DNA of 44,522 bases from Haloplasma contractile SSD-17B (GCF_000215935.2 NZ_AFNU02000017.1:1-44522); one strand, 5' to 3'; counted from the stretch's first letter, positions 18,825 through 26,813 are shown. A program made the numbers and translations. Notes: generated by a model from the letters alone, not told the origin.

Positions 18825-19577
18825 TCAGTCGGATTCATCTTTTTTTGCATACGCTGCATTGAGATATTCTTGTACATTATTACTGTCTGACCTTTGTAGT
18901 GAGTAGTTTTCTTTAAGGTTTTTAAGTATAATAATAGCCCGTTCATAATTTTCCATTTTTAAAGCAGATAAACCTAAGATTATATACATTTGTATGTAGT
19001 AATGTTCGTTGCATATTCTTAAATATCTTAATAATTCTATTGTTTGTTTTCCGTAATCGTATGCCTCATCATAGTGTTTAGCTCTTTTTCTAAACTCTGC
19101 TAATTGGAATAAGGCACCTATTTTATCTTGAGTACTAACATATTCATTATCGACTAATTTAGTATTAATTTCATCCAACAGTCTAGTGTCATTTAGTTTC
19201 AAGGCTATATCAGACAAAATTGTATAAATGATAGCTAGATCCTTTTTTGATTTCTTTATATCATTTATATAAGTTGAATTATCTTTATATTTAATAATGA
19301 ACGCTTCGTATATGTTTTTAGCATCGCTTAAATATTCATTAGCTTTTTCACGTTGATCTAATTGATTGTATACTTTTCCGATACTAAAATAAATTCTCCC
19401 TGCTATTGGATTATTTAAACCAATCGAACGTTTCAAGATTTGTAGTGACTTTTCTGCCTCAAATATGTAGCGGTTATACTTTTTCTTTTTCATGCATTTT
19501 TCGGATCGTTTCATTTGTTTCTTAAATTCTTTGTAAACTGACTTGTTAATCTTCAATGCTTCGCAATACGGCCCCAT
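18825..19577 (-). CDS. TPR-repeat protein, left-hand paralogue
   Basis: A 250-residue helical protein with tetratricopeptide-like units: AGRIYFSIGKVYNQLDQREKANEYL (first clear unit, quoted in part), a middle helical stretch, HYDEAYDYGKQTIELLR and MENYERAIIILKNL. The N-terminus is basic (VYKEFKKQMKRSEKCMKKKKYNRYI, in part). Its sequence and length closely parallel the gene at 36619-37398, which has FKKQMKIMSKLKKKEKYDQYI and a TTGFNNPTTGKIHLNIG block matching SIGLNNPIAGRIYFSIG here. The two paralogues face the same way and bracket the accessory region. The longer reading starts at a TTG (19595), but AGGGTGG between it and the ATG at 19577 favours the ATG. Function unknown. Confidence 0.8.
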   Translation of the reverse strand: MGPYCEALKINKSVYKEFKKQMKRSEKCMKKKKYNRYIFEAEKSLQILKRSIGLNNPIAGRIYFSIGKVYNQLDQREKANEYLSDAKNIYEAFIIKYKDNSTYINDIKKSKKDLAIIYTILSDIALKLNDTRLLDEINTKLVDNEYVSTQDKIGALFQLAEFRKRAKHYDEAYDYGKQTIELLRYLRICNEHYYIQMYIILGLSALKMENYERAIIILKNLKENYSLQRSDSNNVQEYLNAAYAKKDESD

Positions 19578-19614
19578 ATTTAATTCCACCCTCAACAGTA
19601 TAGTTCCGAAATAA

Positions 19615-19644
19615 TTTATATATGCTTTTATAAATTATATTCAA
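19615..19644 (-). promoter_or_regulatory. Promoter of the left TPR gene
   Basis: On the - strand, TTGAAT (19644-19639), 18-bp spacer, TATAAA (19620-19615). It lies about 40 bases before the start codon at 19577. Confidence 0.5.
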
Positions 19645-19758
19645 GCCCGTATAGGTTTAATACTTAATCTACATGACATCTTAATATTGTTAGATAATTA
19701 ATTAGTAGGGCATGTATAACGATAATTGCATGGACGTCTTGCTACTATATCTAAAAGA

Positions 19759-20697
19759 ATATCGTTAAAATATATTTAGTCACTTATGATTCAGCAGAAA
19801 ATGTTACTAAAAAAGATTATGAAAATTATTTAAATGGAGTTGAAGTTAGTTCATATATTTTAGAAGAAAATACACTTGGGATGTTAAATCGTTAACAGGT
19901 ATTGCTGCAGAAACTTCTTTGGAACAGCATCAGCATTCGTCGGTATAGGTAAATATGGTACCAAAATATTCGGATGGGCATGTTTTACAGCAGGTACAAA
20001 GATTGATACTGGGGATACCAATAAGAATATCATGACATCGAAGTTGGATATGATGTCTACGTTACAAATCCAAAGTCTGGAGAAACTGAACTAAAGAACA
20101 TTTTTCAGACATTTGAAAAAGAAGTAAATGAGATTGTTCAAATCTCAGTAAATGGTGAAGTGATCGAAACAACGGAAGAGCATTTATTCTACATTGACGA
20201 AAGAGGATTTACTAAAGCTGTTAGAAGTTGAAGAAGAATTAGTATTAATTGATGGTACAATCGTTACTATTGATAAGATTGAAGTGGTAGAGTATAATGA
20301 ACCTATAACTGTTTACACTTCGAAGTAAAAGACTTCCATACCTATTAAGTTGGGGAAAGGAGTATATTAGTACATAATGATTGTCCTGGATTAAATAGGG
20401 GTAAGTTTGATGTGGGCATTTATGATGAAATTTCAGGAACAGATCAAGGGGTAGATGCACACCATGTTGGACAAAAGGCGGTAATGAGTAAGTTTATACC
20501 AAGTTATAATCTCAAAACACTTTAAAAAGCCAGGAGTGGGTGTAGTATCAAGAAATATGAAAGGTATTACAAATGAACGATAACTAATTGCAAGAGATAT
20601 CATGGAATTAAGAAGTGTTTATCCTGATATACCAAACTCTCAATTACAAAAATTAATAGGTTTAAATAAGTTATATCCTTCAATTAGAATAAGATAA
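19759..20697 (+). pseudogene. Decayed polymorphic toxin: pretoxin HINT domain plus HNH-like (AHH motif) toxin (copy R1)
   Basis: Reading across frames gives a C-terminal toxin fragment. First comes a linker (KKDYENYLNGVEVSSYILEE), then TASAFVGIGKYGTKIFGWA leading into the HINT start CFTAGTKI. The HINT body follows (VGYDVYVTNP, EHLFYIDERGF, IEVVEYNEPITVY, FEVKDFHTY) and ends at ILVHND, the usual end of pretoxin HINT domains. The toxin part has GVDAHHVGQKAVMSKFIPSY and ends with LIARDIMELRSVYPDIPNSQ. At least five frameshifts or stops break it, and the N-terminal trafficking part is absent. HINT domains release the toxin by self-cleavage. The stop at 20695-20697 is 10 bases before the next gene, a candidate immunity gene. 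Other HNH-like families cannot be excluded for the toxin. Confidence 0.8.
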
Positions 20698-20707
20698 GGA
20701 GATAAGG

Positions 20708-21058
20708 ATGAAAAAAGAGGTATTTGTTAAAAAATTATATCAAGTTTTAACAGAAGAGAATCTAGAGATTTACAAAGATTTTTTTGAAAATACTAAAATT
20801 GATAAACTTACAGATGAGAAATGGAAAACAGCCATTAGCTTATATGATAAAATATCGATTGAAGAAAAAGACGCTTTATTCTATATATTTAAACAAATTA
20901 TTATAAACACAACATCAAATATTTTTGCGCTATTAGATGGAGTATCATATTTAGATGGTCAAGATGATGAATTTGAGTTATCATTTGTTAAAACAAAAGA
21001 AAAAATTAATGGAGATTTACAAGATATTCTTTTAAAATATGATGAAATTAATAGTTAA
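20708..21058 (+). CDS. Candidate immunity protein for the R1 toxin
   Basis: A 116-residue acidic, mostly helical protein without signal or membrane segment (for example EEKDALFYIFKQIIINTT, GVSYLDGQDDEFELSF, KEKINGDLQDILLKYDE). I do not recognise a named family. Its place, 10 bases after the R1 toxin remnant with a GGAGATAAGG RBS, and its size match toxin-immunity pairs. It has stayed intact while its toxin decayed, as expected if it still protects against relatives' toxins. It is followed by a terminator. Confidence 0.7.
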   Translation: MKKEVFVKKLYQVLTEENLEIYKDFFENTKIDKLTDEKWKTAISLYDKISIEEKDALFYIFKQIIINTTSNIFALLDGVSYLDGQDDEFELSFVKTKEKINGDLQDILLKYDEINS

Positions 21059-21069
21059 TTCTATTATTG

Positions 21070-21100
21070 CAGTCATAACAATTTGTTATGGCTGACTTTT
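21070..21100 (+). terminator. Intrinsic terminator after the R1 immunity gene
   Basis: CAGTCATAAC (21070-21079), 5-base loop, GTTATGGCTG (21085-21094), one G-T pair, followed by ACTTTTTA. Confidence 0.7.
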
Positions 21101-21167
21101 TATATAAGCAAACAATAAGATATTAATTCTCTTGATTTCTATTTTTAACTGGATTATATATCGCAAA

Positions 21168-21628
21168 CTGGATATTGAAAAGATGAAGACGAATTGAAAC
21201 GCCGACATTATTGAAAATCTTGAAGTGGCAGAGTATAATGATCTTATAACTGTTTACAACTTTGAAGTGAAGACTTTCCACATATTATGTGGGTGAAAGT
21301 AAAATATTAGTACATTGGAATGGATGCTGTAGGCGGTGTTTAGTCGATGATAAGGTAGATAATGTTGGTAAACAAGTACATCATTTCTTAACAAATAAAC
21401 ATTCTAAATATACTGACAAATTTTTAGAGGTAACCAATAAATATAGTCTTGATTCGGATGGTGCTTGAAATAATGCCTCACAGTGGAAGACATTCGCATA
21501 CATATCAAGAATATATGCTTGATAATGTTAAGCAAATCGACTCAATTTCAAGAGGTAATACAGATGAATTCTTAAAACGTTTCAGTAGCCTGAAAAAAAC
21601 GGTAGCAGATAATCCGGTAATATTATAA
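21168..21628 (+). pseudogene. Decayed HINT domain plus AHH-type nuclease toxin (copy R2)
   Basis: The HINT end is readable across frames: IIENLEVAEYNDLITVYNFEV, FHI, then YVGESKILVHWNG. The toxin follows: VDDKVDNVGKQVHHFLTNKH, SKYTDKFLEVTNKYSLDSDG, a TGA where Trp is expected, MPHSGRHSHTYQEYMLDNV, and a tail to TAA at 21626-21628. The HHF...PHSGRHSHTY pattern is that of the AHH group of HNH/Endonuclease VII toxins. Frameshifts and a stop make it inactive. A GGAGG RBS and ATG (21652) follow, but that frame stops after 8 codons (MLRFTNTP), so the matching immunity gene has been cut off. Confidence 0.75.
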
Positions 21629-21880
21629 AAAATAAATTTTGGAGGTAGTTATGTTAAGATTTACAAATACACCTTGAGATTTTACTACAAATTGTAATTC
21701 TTTATTTATGCGTAGCTTACTATTCTCAATATACTGATAATTTTCAACTAGATTCTTCTTATCTATAGCATTCTTGAATTCAATCTTCCAATCAATTTCT
21801 CGAGTATCCTCTATTGACTATATAACAAATTTGGATTATTAATTGTTTCAGATTCATTACTGACAATCATAAAAAAACAT
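21626..21880 (-). pseudogene. Possible relic of an unrecognised - strand gene
   Basis: On the - strand the segment reads MIVSNESETINNPNLLYS, then after a frame change EDTREIDWKIEFKNAIDKK, NLVENYQYIENSKLRINKEL and QFVVKSQGVFVNLN. The composition (rich in E, K, N, D) looks coding, whereas the opposite strand gives F/S/L-rich text. No full start and no family are recognised. It lies exactly where the R2 immunity gene should be, so an inversion or insertion may have replaced that gene. This is a tentative call. Confidence 0.3.
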
Positions 21881-21997
21881 ATAACTTGTTTATTTGATTT
21901 ATACGATGTATTATTAGTCGACACGAGAAATCAAGTAATTAATGCTGAAAGAAGATATAAACTAATACATTTAAGAGAACGGAAAGGGGTTATAGAT

Positions 21998-22195
21998 TTG
22001 AATAAATCCCTTATTGCGAAATCAGAAGTAGAAGGTGAACTAGGCTTTTTGATAAAACCGATTTTTACAGAATTGTCTAAAAGTGAATGTTTTGTTAGAG
22101 ACATTAACTATCCTCTAGGCGTTTATGTGACGAATGAATTCCACGAACAATGTATAAAAAACGCCATATCTGGATATACAGTACTTACAAGATGA
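21998..22195 (+). CDS. Small hypothetical protein, coupled to the next gene
   Basis: A 65-residue frame starting at TTG 21998, preceded by GGAAAGGGG (21981-21989). The protein (LIAKSEVEGELGFLIKPIF, then KSECFVRDINYPLGVYVTNE) has no recognised domain. The same frame stays open upstream to about 21832 without an ATG, so it may be the 3' part of a longer truncated gene. Its TGA stop overlaps the ATG of the next gene, so the two are either translationally coupled or halves of one frameshifted gene. Confidence 0.4.
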   Translation: MNKSLIAKSEVEGELGFLIKPIFTELSKSECFVRDINYPLGVYVTNEFHEQCIKNAISGYTVLTR

Positions 22196-22491
22196 ATAAT
22201 GTAGGAGAAGAAATAAAGTCTTTCATTGATGAATCAATTACTAGACTGGAGTATCAAAACATACACTACTGCTTATTCACAACTACCGAAGGTTATGGTA
22301 TCAGATTACAAGAAAGTGAATATACAACTGATTATTTATTTATGAGGAGATTTAATACTGATATAACGTGGGATCGTTTCTTACTTAGCTTCACTGAAGA
22401 ACTAGAATCAAAAATAGATGCATTCAAAAAGTATAAGATGAGTAGTGTTACTTATGGTTTTGTGGATGGAGATATGAATATATTAATATAA
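22192..22491 (+). CDS. Hypothetical protein, possible immunity protein
   Basis: A 99-residue frame starting at ATG 22192 in an ATGA overlap with the upstream stop. It is acidic and soluble (EEIKSFIDESITRLEYQN, YGIRLQESEYTTDYLFMRRF, FLLSFTEELESKIDAFKKY, VTYGFVDGDMNILI). A longer frame begins at 22150 but lacks an RBS. I recognise no family. It sits in the toxin-immunity graveyard and its size fits an immunity protein, but no toxin remnant lies directly before it. Confidence 0.5.
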   Translation: MNNVGEEIKSFIDESITRLEYQNIHYCLFTTTEGYGIRLQESEYTTDYLFMRRFNTDITWDRFLLSFTEELESKIDAFKKYKMSSVTYGFVDGDMNILI

Positions 22492-22539
22492 ACGAAACTT
22501 TAATATATAAGTTATAAAGCACTATTTTTGGAGGCTAGT

Positions 22540-23490
22540 ATGATTAACTATTTTTACAAGTACAACTATAAGAATAATGATATTGAACTCATAGAATTAT
22601 TAGATGATTATATCATAAATGATCAAATTGTTATTGATAACTATGATTCAAAATTTAATATATTTAAAAATTATATAGAAAAAAATGGCATAACAACGGG
22701 TATTGAAATTGAACGAAAATACAGTGATGAAGTATTAGAAGAAGCATCTTTCTTTACTATAAGAGCTAACAAAAATATTGGTTATCCTGTACCTGAAAAC
22801 TCATATCAAGAGTTATATTTTTCTAATCCAAATAATCATTGTGATTGTAAGATTGAACAAGTTAAACCTATCCACATTAAAAAAGATATTAAATGGAAAA
22901 AAAGAAACTTTTTCACACCTTTTTGGCTATATGATCTGCTTTTTATATCAAAAATTGTCAAGGATATGATTAAAGATAGTGAATTAAAAGGTGTTTGTAT
23001 TGAAAAGGTATATAAAGGAGTAAAAAAACCTATATTTCTTGATGATGTATTCCAATTAAAAGTATCTCATAAGGTTAATACTAATGAAGAAGTTAATTAT
23101 AGCGAATATATCCACCAAATAACAGAATGTAATTACTGCAAGGCACGTCATATTTATACTTCATTAGATGCTGAAGTTGTTTGTGACAAATTTGAATTAA
23201 GAAATAAGAATGTTGATCTTTTATATTTAGGAAATACATTTGGAAAAAGAAGAATTATCATCTCTAAAACATTTAGAGACATGTTAATAGAAAGTAACCT
23301 AACCAATGGTGTAGTGTTAACACCTATTTTCGATAAAGATCATATTGATGTTGTCAATGAAACGCCAAGAATAAATTCTAGAGAAACTTTTATCAATTCA
23401 TTCTTAAATTACGATACTGATACAAAATGGTTAATTGTAAACGACAAAAAAGAAAAAATAATAGTTCCAGACTTATCTAAATTGATGTAA
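22540..23490 (+). CDS. Candidate immunity protein, Imm11/DUF1629-like
   Basis: A 316-residue soluble protein. Two similar halves are suggested: FWLYDLLFISKIVKDMIKD, ELKGVCIEKVYKG in the middle and KRRIIISKTFRDMLIESNL, TNGVVLTPIFD near the end. This 'switch-on-my-allele then pick residues' type of pattern (iiSe..kd.le...l.Gv...pv) recalls Imm11/DUF1629 immunity proteins, but the match is from memory and moderate. A CNYCKARH motif near residue 200 could bind metal. GGAGG at 22530-22534 supports the ATG at 22540 rather than the upstream TTG. A strong terminator follows. Confidence 0.55.
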   Translation: MINYFYKYNYKNNDIELIELLDDYIINDQIVIDNYDSKFNIFKNYIEKNGITTGIEIERKYSDEVLEEASFFTIRANKNIGYPVPENSYQELYFSNPNNHCDCKIEQVKPIHIKKDIKWKKRNFFTPFWLYDLLFISKIVKDMIKDSELKGVCIEKVYKGVKKPIFLDDVFQLKVSHKVNTNEEVNYSEYIHQITECNYCKARHIYTSLDAEVVCDKFELRNKNVDLLYLGNTFGKRRIIISKTFRDMLIESNLTNGVVLTPIFDKDHIDVVNETPRINSRETFINSFLNYDTDTKWLIVNDKKEKIIVPDLSKLM

Positions 23491-23523
23491 TTATAATAGA
23501 CTATACTTTTCATCAGCAGGAAG

Positions 23524-23565
23524 AAAGCACATCTTTACTAAATATTAGTATGGTGTGCTTTTTTT
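23524..23565 (+). terminator. Intrinsic terminator
   Basis: AAAGCACA at the left pairs with TGTGCTTT at the right, an inner TTACTAA/TTAGTA stem extends it, and seven Ts follow. It ends transcription after the 22540-23490 gene. Confidence 0.8.
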
Positions 23566-23604
23566 AGAGAGAGAAATCAACTCGACAGTAATAACCTAAA
23601 ATTA

Positions 23605-23842
23605 CAAATTAGTATTAATTAATGGAACAATCGTCACTATTGAAAAGGTTGAAGTGGTGGAGTATAATCAACCTATAACTGTCTACAAATTTGAAGTAGA
23701 AGACTTCCATGCTTGCTAATTAATTTGGAGAAATGTAAATAAGAGAGGAAATTTTAAACATGTAATGAATCTTGATGGTTCTCAGAATGTAAGGAAATCT
23801 TTAGCAGCAATGGGAAGAAGTATTAAGAAAATAATAAAATAG
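23605..23842 (+). pseudogene. Decayed HINT end plus short toxin remnant (copy R3)
   Basis: The text reads LVLINGTIVTIEKVEVVEYN, QPITVYKFEVEDFHAC and then a stop. It is the same HINT 3' segment as R1, R2 and R4. After a frame change, NFKHVMNLDGSQNVRKSL and AAMGRSIKKIIK lead to TAG at 23840-23842, the likely C-terminus of a different toxin. That stop overlaps the RBS of the next gene, the standard toxin-immunity spacing. Only about 30 toxin codons remain, so its activity cannot be named. Confidence 0.65.
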
Positions 23843-23850
23843 GAGTGAAT

Positions 23851-24168
23851 ATGGATATTTATACATTGTTTACAAAAATGGTAGATTTAATAGAAACAAA
23901 TAACAAATATTCTGATGAGAATGATGTCTTGTCAAATTACATCAAAGATTGGAAGATAGAATCCAAATCCCTCTTGATTCAAACAAAGAAGATTGAAACT
24001 ATGGTAGGGAAAGGAAAATCAATTGATAGTGAAGATGAATTAGAAAATTGGAGCAATATGAACACCTATTTACATGAACTAATCTATCACATTGACGAGT
24101 TGCAGGAAAATATTAAAGATATATGCAAAATATCTCCAGGATTTATGCAAAGTAAAAACATAAATTGA
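23851..24168 (+). CDS. Candidate immunity protein for the R3 toxin
   Basis: A 105-residue, almost wholly helical acidic protein (LFTKMVDLIETNNKYSDEND, DELENWSNMNTYLHELIYHI, DELQENIKDICKI). AGGAGTG at 23841-23847 is the RBS for ATG 23851; an in-frame GTG at 23845 lies within it. No named family is recognised. It begins 8 bases after the R3 toxin stop, which marks it as that toxin's immunity gene. The gene ends with TGA and is followed by a terminator at 24221. Confidence 0.65.
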   Translation: MDIYTLFTKMVDLIETNNKYSDENDVLSNYIKDWKIESKSLLIQTKKIETMVGKGKSIDSEDELENWSNMNTYLHELIYHIDELQENIKDICKISPGFMQSKNIN

Positions 24169-24220
24169 TTATTAATTTTTATGCCCGTTTAAGTGTTTAA
24201 AATTAAAAAAACGAGAAACA

Positions 24221-24257
24221 AAGAAGGAAATTTTAAGTTAGAGATTCCTTCTTTTTT
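24221..24257 (+). terminator. Intrinsic terminator
   Basis: AAGAAGGAA (24221-24229) pairs with TTCCTTCTT (24245-24253), followed by Ts. It ends transcription of the R3 immunity gene. Confidence 0.75.
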
Positions 24258-24330
24258 GTGATAGTTAGGTGAACCTTATAAATTGTCTTTCTTGTGACAT
24301 CACGTTTCACGAAGTACAAAAGGAATTTGG

Positions 24331-24605
24331 ATATTGATTATTATTATTATTATTATTACCAATAGGTTGAAGACAATGAAGAACATGATTTATATCATGG
24401 AAGGATCGAATGGGATAAGAATTTGTTTGATCAAGCTAAATATGTTTTTGATCAGGAGGATGACTACCTGGCAATCCCTAGTCAATATGATCTTAACGAA
24501 GACCAGATGTTAAAACAATTTTGCAACTTACTTTCAGAAGTAGATTGTACAAGTTGTTTACAAAGCATTCGAGGTACAGGCGCATTTAGATGCTTTAAAT
24601 CATCG
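24331..24605 (+). pseudogene. Truncated copy of the UPF0158 gene
   Basis: Translation gives EEHDLYHGRIEWDKN, then LFDQAKYVFDQEDDYLAIPS and QYDLNEDQMLKQFCNLLSE, followed by DCTSCLQSIRGTGAFRCFK. This closely matches the intact gene at 31275-31757. The copy lacks the first 30 or so codons and the conserved C-terminus. Its Tyr run has seven TAY codons against four in the intact gene, and a TAG follows the next Gln codon (24364-24366). At about 24600 the text switches directly into HINT sequence (copy R4). Confidence 0.75.
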
Positions 24606-24783
24606 ATACGGTTAATGGAGAAGTAATAGAAGCAGATCTATTCTACATTGACAAGAGAGGATTTACTAGAGCTGGATATTGAAAAGAGGGAGACAATCAG
24701 TATTAATTGATTGAAACACTGACATTATTGAAAAGCTTGATGTGGTAGAGTATAATGAACTTATAACTGTTTATAACTTTTAA
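24600..24783 (+). pseudogene. Decayed HINT domain fragment (copy R4)
   Basis: Readable pieces are VNGEVIEA, DLFYIDKRGFTRAG, DIIEKLDVVEYNELITVYNF and then TAA. Five residues between IEA and DLF are missing relative to R1. No toxin domain follows. R4 and R2 share the same odd decay (a stretch GGATATTGAAAAG followed by broken frames), so one was probably copied from the other after decay began. Confidence 0.7.
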
Positions 24784-24840
24784 TATTCAATGAGGTTACA
24801 TAAAGGACCACGATTTTTAGAACAGTAGGTGTTATATAAT

Positions 24841-25572
24841 ATGTATTTAGATGAATTTGAATTAGATTTACCGTATTTAGATCATGTAGATCATATAAAA
24901 AACATAATGAACGAACGAAATTGTGATTATTCAGATGCTAAAAAGATCGATTATGTTCAAACATGGAAAGATAAAAGAAGAATTTTTAATTTACATACGC
25001 GTTGTATGACTGCAATGTATGAAAGACTGTTTTCTAAATATAAAAACAGCAAATGCCAAAAAATTATTGTTGAATGTGTAGATACTTTATCTGAAGAGAA
25101 GAACATTATTAATTATTTAGGCACTTATACAGTTCAAGTTAAATTTGAGTATAATCGTTTTGTAAGAAAATCAAATTATGAAAAGAAAGTAAAAGCACTG
25201 AAATTATTAATTAGCGGGATCGAAAAAATTGTTAAATTTAACGATTGGAATATAGGACCGTTTTTAGATACTAGAGATCAAATAATTAATTATAATTATG
25301 AAAACGAATGGCTCTTTAAAAAACCATTAGTAAGTCCAAATAAAAAATATATTGCCGAAGTAATATGTATACATGAAGTAGACAATTTTATAATTAAATT
25401 AGTTGTCAAAGATCTAAAGAACAATTTAATCAAGTATGATTCCATTTATGAAAAACCACATGAATTCGCCTATGCGAAACATTTAGGCAAGCTTGAATGG
25501 AAATCAGAAACTGATGTGTGTTTAATTAATAGGGACGGTACAATAGTTTCAGTTGTTTCAATTAAAGAGTAG
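24841..25572 (+). CDS. Candidate immunity protein, unrecognised family
   Basis: A 243-residue soluble protein. The first 140 residues are helical and basic (HIKNIMNERNCDYSDAKKI, LHTRCMTAMYERLFSKYK, KKVKALKLLISGIEKIVKF). The rest looks beta-rich (KYIAEVICIHEVDNFIIKLV, EWKSETDVCLINRDGTIVSV). I do not recognise a family. It follows the R4 HINT remnant by 57 bases, in the usual place for an immunity gene. The ATG at 24841 is preferred; the in-frame GTG at 24829 overlaps the AGGTG RBS. Confidence 0.6.
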   Translation: MYLDEFELDLPYLDHVDHIKNIMNERNCDYSDAKKIDYVQTWKDKRRIFNLHTRCMTAMYERLFSKYKNSKCQKIIVECVDTLSEEKNIINYLGTYTVQVKFEYNRFVRKSNYEKKVKALKLLISGIEKIVKFNDWNIGPFLDTRDQIINYNYENEWLFKKPLVSPNKKYIAEVICIHEVDNFIIKLVVKDLKNNLIKYDSIYEKPHEFAYAKHLGKLEWKSETDVCLINRDGTIVSVVSIKE

Positions 25573-25631
25573 TATTATAGTTAAGAGTAGTCAACCGCTT
25601 TATTAAAGCATCTAAGATAGGAGATAAAATT

Positions 25632-26045
25632 GTGGACTTATATGAAGAAGTTTTATTAGCATTAGATAGTTATATGGAATTGAGTGAGAAGGAAACTGAC
25701 AACATTTTTAATATTTTTACAAAAACATTTCCGATAACGAATTAGGGAACGGTTGATTGGTCTAGAATCAATAATAAGGTATGTATTCATTGATATAATG
25801 AACTACTTATAAAATTAGAAGAGTTAAATTTACTAAATGAGGACGTTTATATTTTATGGGATGATGGATCGTTACTAGCTATTAAATCTAAGTTAAAGCA
25901 CATTATTTCAACTATTGATGATATAACCGCAGTTAGTTTTGACACATGGCTTTTTCATCCATCAATGCGTATTAGTATTGAATTTTATCATGAGAACGAG
26001 ATCACTTTGGTTTTAAAGATAACTAGACTTATAGTTGCTAACTAA
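25632..26045 (+). pseudogene. Candidate immunity gene broken by two in-frame stops
   Basis: One frame runs from a GTG (25632, RBS AGGAGAT) to TAA at 26043-26045, 138 codons, broken only by TAG at 25743-25745 and TGA at 25791-25793. There is no frameshift. The product would read DLYEEVLLALDSYMELSEKE, GTVDWSRINNK, NLLNEDVYILWDDGSLLAIK, TIDDITAVSFDTWLFHP and EFYHENEIT. Blocks like vyilWddgs and DDvtAVSfDtWlf recall a family of CDI/polymorphic toxin immunity proteins, but I cannot name it securely. It is probably a young pseudogene. Confidence 0.65.
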
Positions 26046-26074
26046 AGCTTTGTTAAAAGTAAAGTAGGGATAAG

Positions 26075-26428
26075 ATGAATGAAAAAGAAATACTAGAAAA
26101 ATTTAGAGATTTAGTCATCACCAGAGAGGAATTAGAAAACCACGGTGGGGAACATCTACTGAAAAAAATGGGTGAAGCGGTAGTCGTTTGTAATCAGCAT
26201 ATAATTAACTTATTAGACGGGTATATTCATGGAAGAGTAACTATAACAAGGATTTTAGAGTGGGTTAATACCATTTGGTTTTCTGATACTTTTGATTATT
26301 GTGATGAAGGTTGTGATTGTATAGCCAGTATTATGAATAGACTCGAAGAGCTTGATGAAGGATTTACTCTAGATAACGATGCTGCAAAAAATCTAGTTAG
26401 TGCATTAAAGAAGAATGTAGAAATATAG
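26075..26428 (+). CDS. Candidate immunity protein, unrecognised family
   Basis: A 117-residue acidic protein: helical N-terminus (KEILEKFRDLVITREELEN), then NQHIINLLDGYIHGRVTITR, ILEWVNTIWFSDTFDYCDEG, CDCIASIMNRLEELDEGFTL. The lone Cys pair CDC and the aromatic EWVNTIWF block are its most distinct marks. It begins 29 bases after the preceding pseudogene and probably belongs to the same series of immunity genes. RBS GTAGGGA precedes the ATG. No family named. Confidence 0.6.
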   Translation: MNEKEILEKFRDLVITREELENHGGEHLLKKMGEAVVVCNQHIINLLDGYIHGRVTITRILEWVNTIWFSDTFDYCDEGCDCIASIMNRLEELDEGFTLDNDAAKNLVSALKKNVEI

Positions 26429-26476
26429 ACTGATCAAAATACAAGAATAACTGGTATTCAAGCGGGAGGGTAAGAT

Positions 26477-26796
26477 ATGAGACTAGAAGTAAAAAGTAAA
26501 AGTTTTTAGCATTTAATTTTATTATGGATGAAAGTATCGTATTAGATGAAGAGCTTCTAAGAAATAAAAATCCAAAACTAATTTCAGATATCGAAGGAGA
26601 ACTAGAAATAAATATAGATTCAGCAGTTTTCTTTAAAGAAAAGAACAGTCTACTTTTAGAGTTTGCTATAAATCATAATGATTGGATGATGTTAAATCGA
26701 TGCAAAGAAAATATTAACTTTATTTATGATACAATGGACCATGATGAACCTGTAATTAAATTTATAAAAAAAGTAATGCAAATTACTGGGGAATAA
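26477..26796 (+). pseudogene. Small gene frameshifted in a T run
   Basis: A strong RBS (GGGAGGG, 26464-26470) precedes ATG 26477, which reads MRLEVKSKSF and then stops at TAG. Adding one T to the TTTTT run at 26503-26507 joins it to LAFNFIMDESIVLDEELL and on to HNDWMMLNRCKENINFIYD and the TAA at 26796. The uncorrected ORF would start at ATG 26524, which lacks an RBS. The product is a small acidic protein of about 106 residues, in the position of an immunity gene. The break may be a real mutation or a homopolymer error. Confidence 0.6.
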
Positions 26797-26813
26797 CCTC
26801 AGTTTGGTCATTA

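Noticed and set aside
18663..25793. TGA codons where Trp is expected in at least two decayed genes (18663 and in R2), perhaps more, suggesting UGA could mean Trp.
   Set aside because: Intact genes end in TGA at natural positions (10774, 16205, 24168), and the long genes (1132 and more than 2000 residues) use TGG for Trp with no internal TGA. G-to-A decay of TGG in an AT-biased genome explains the cases.
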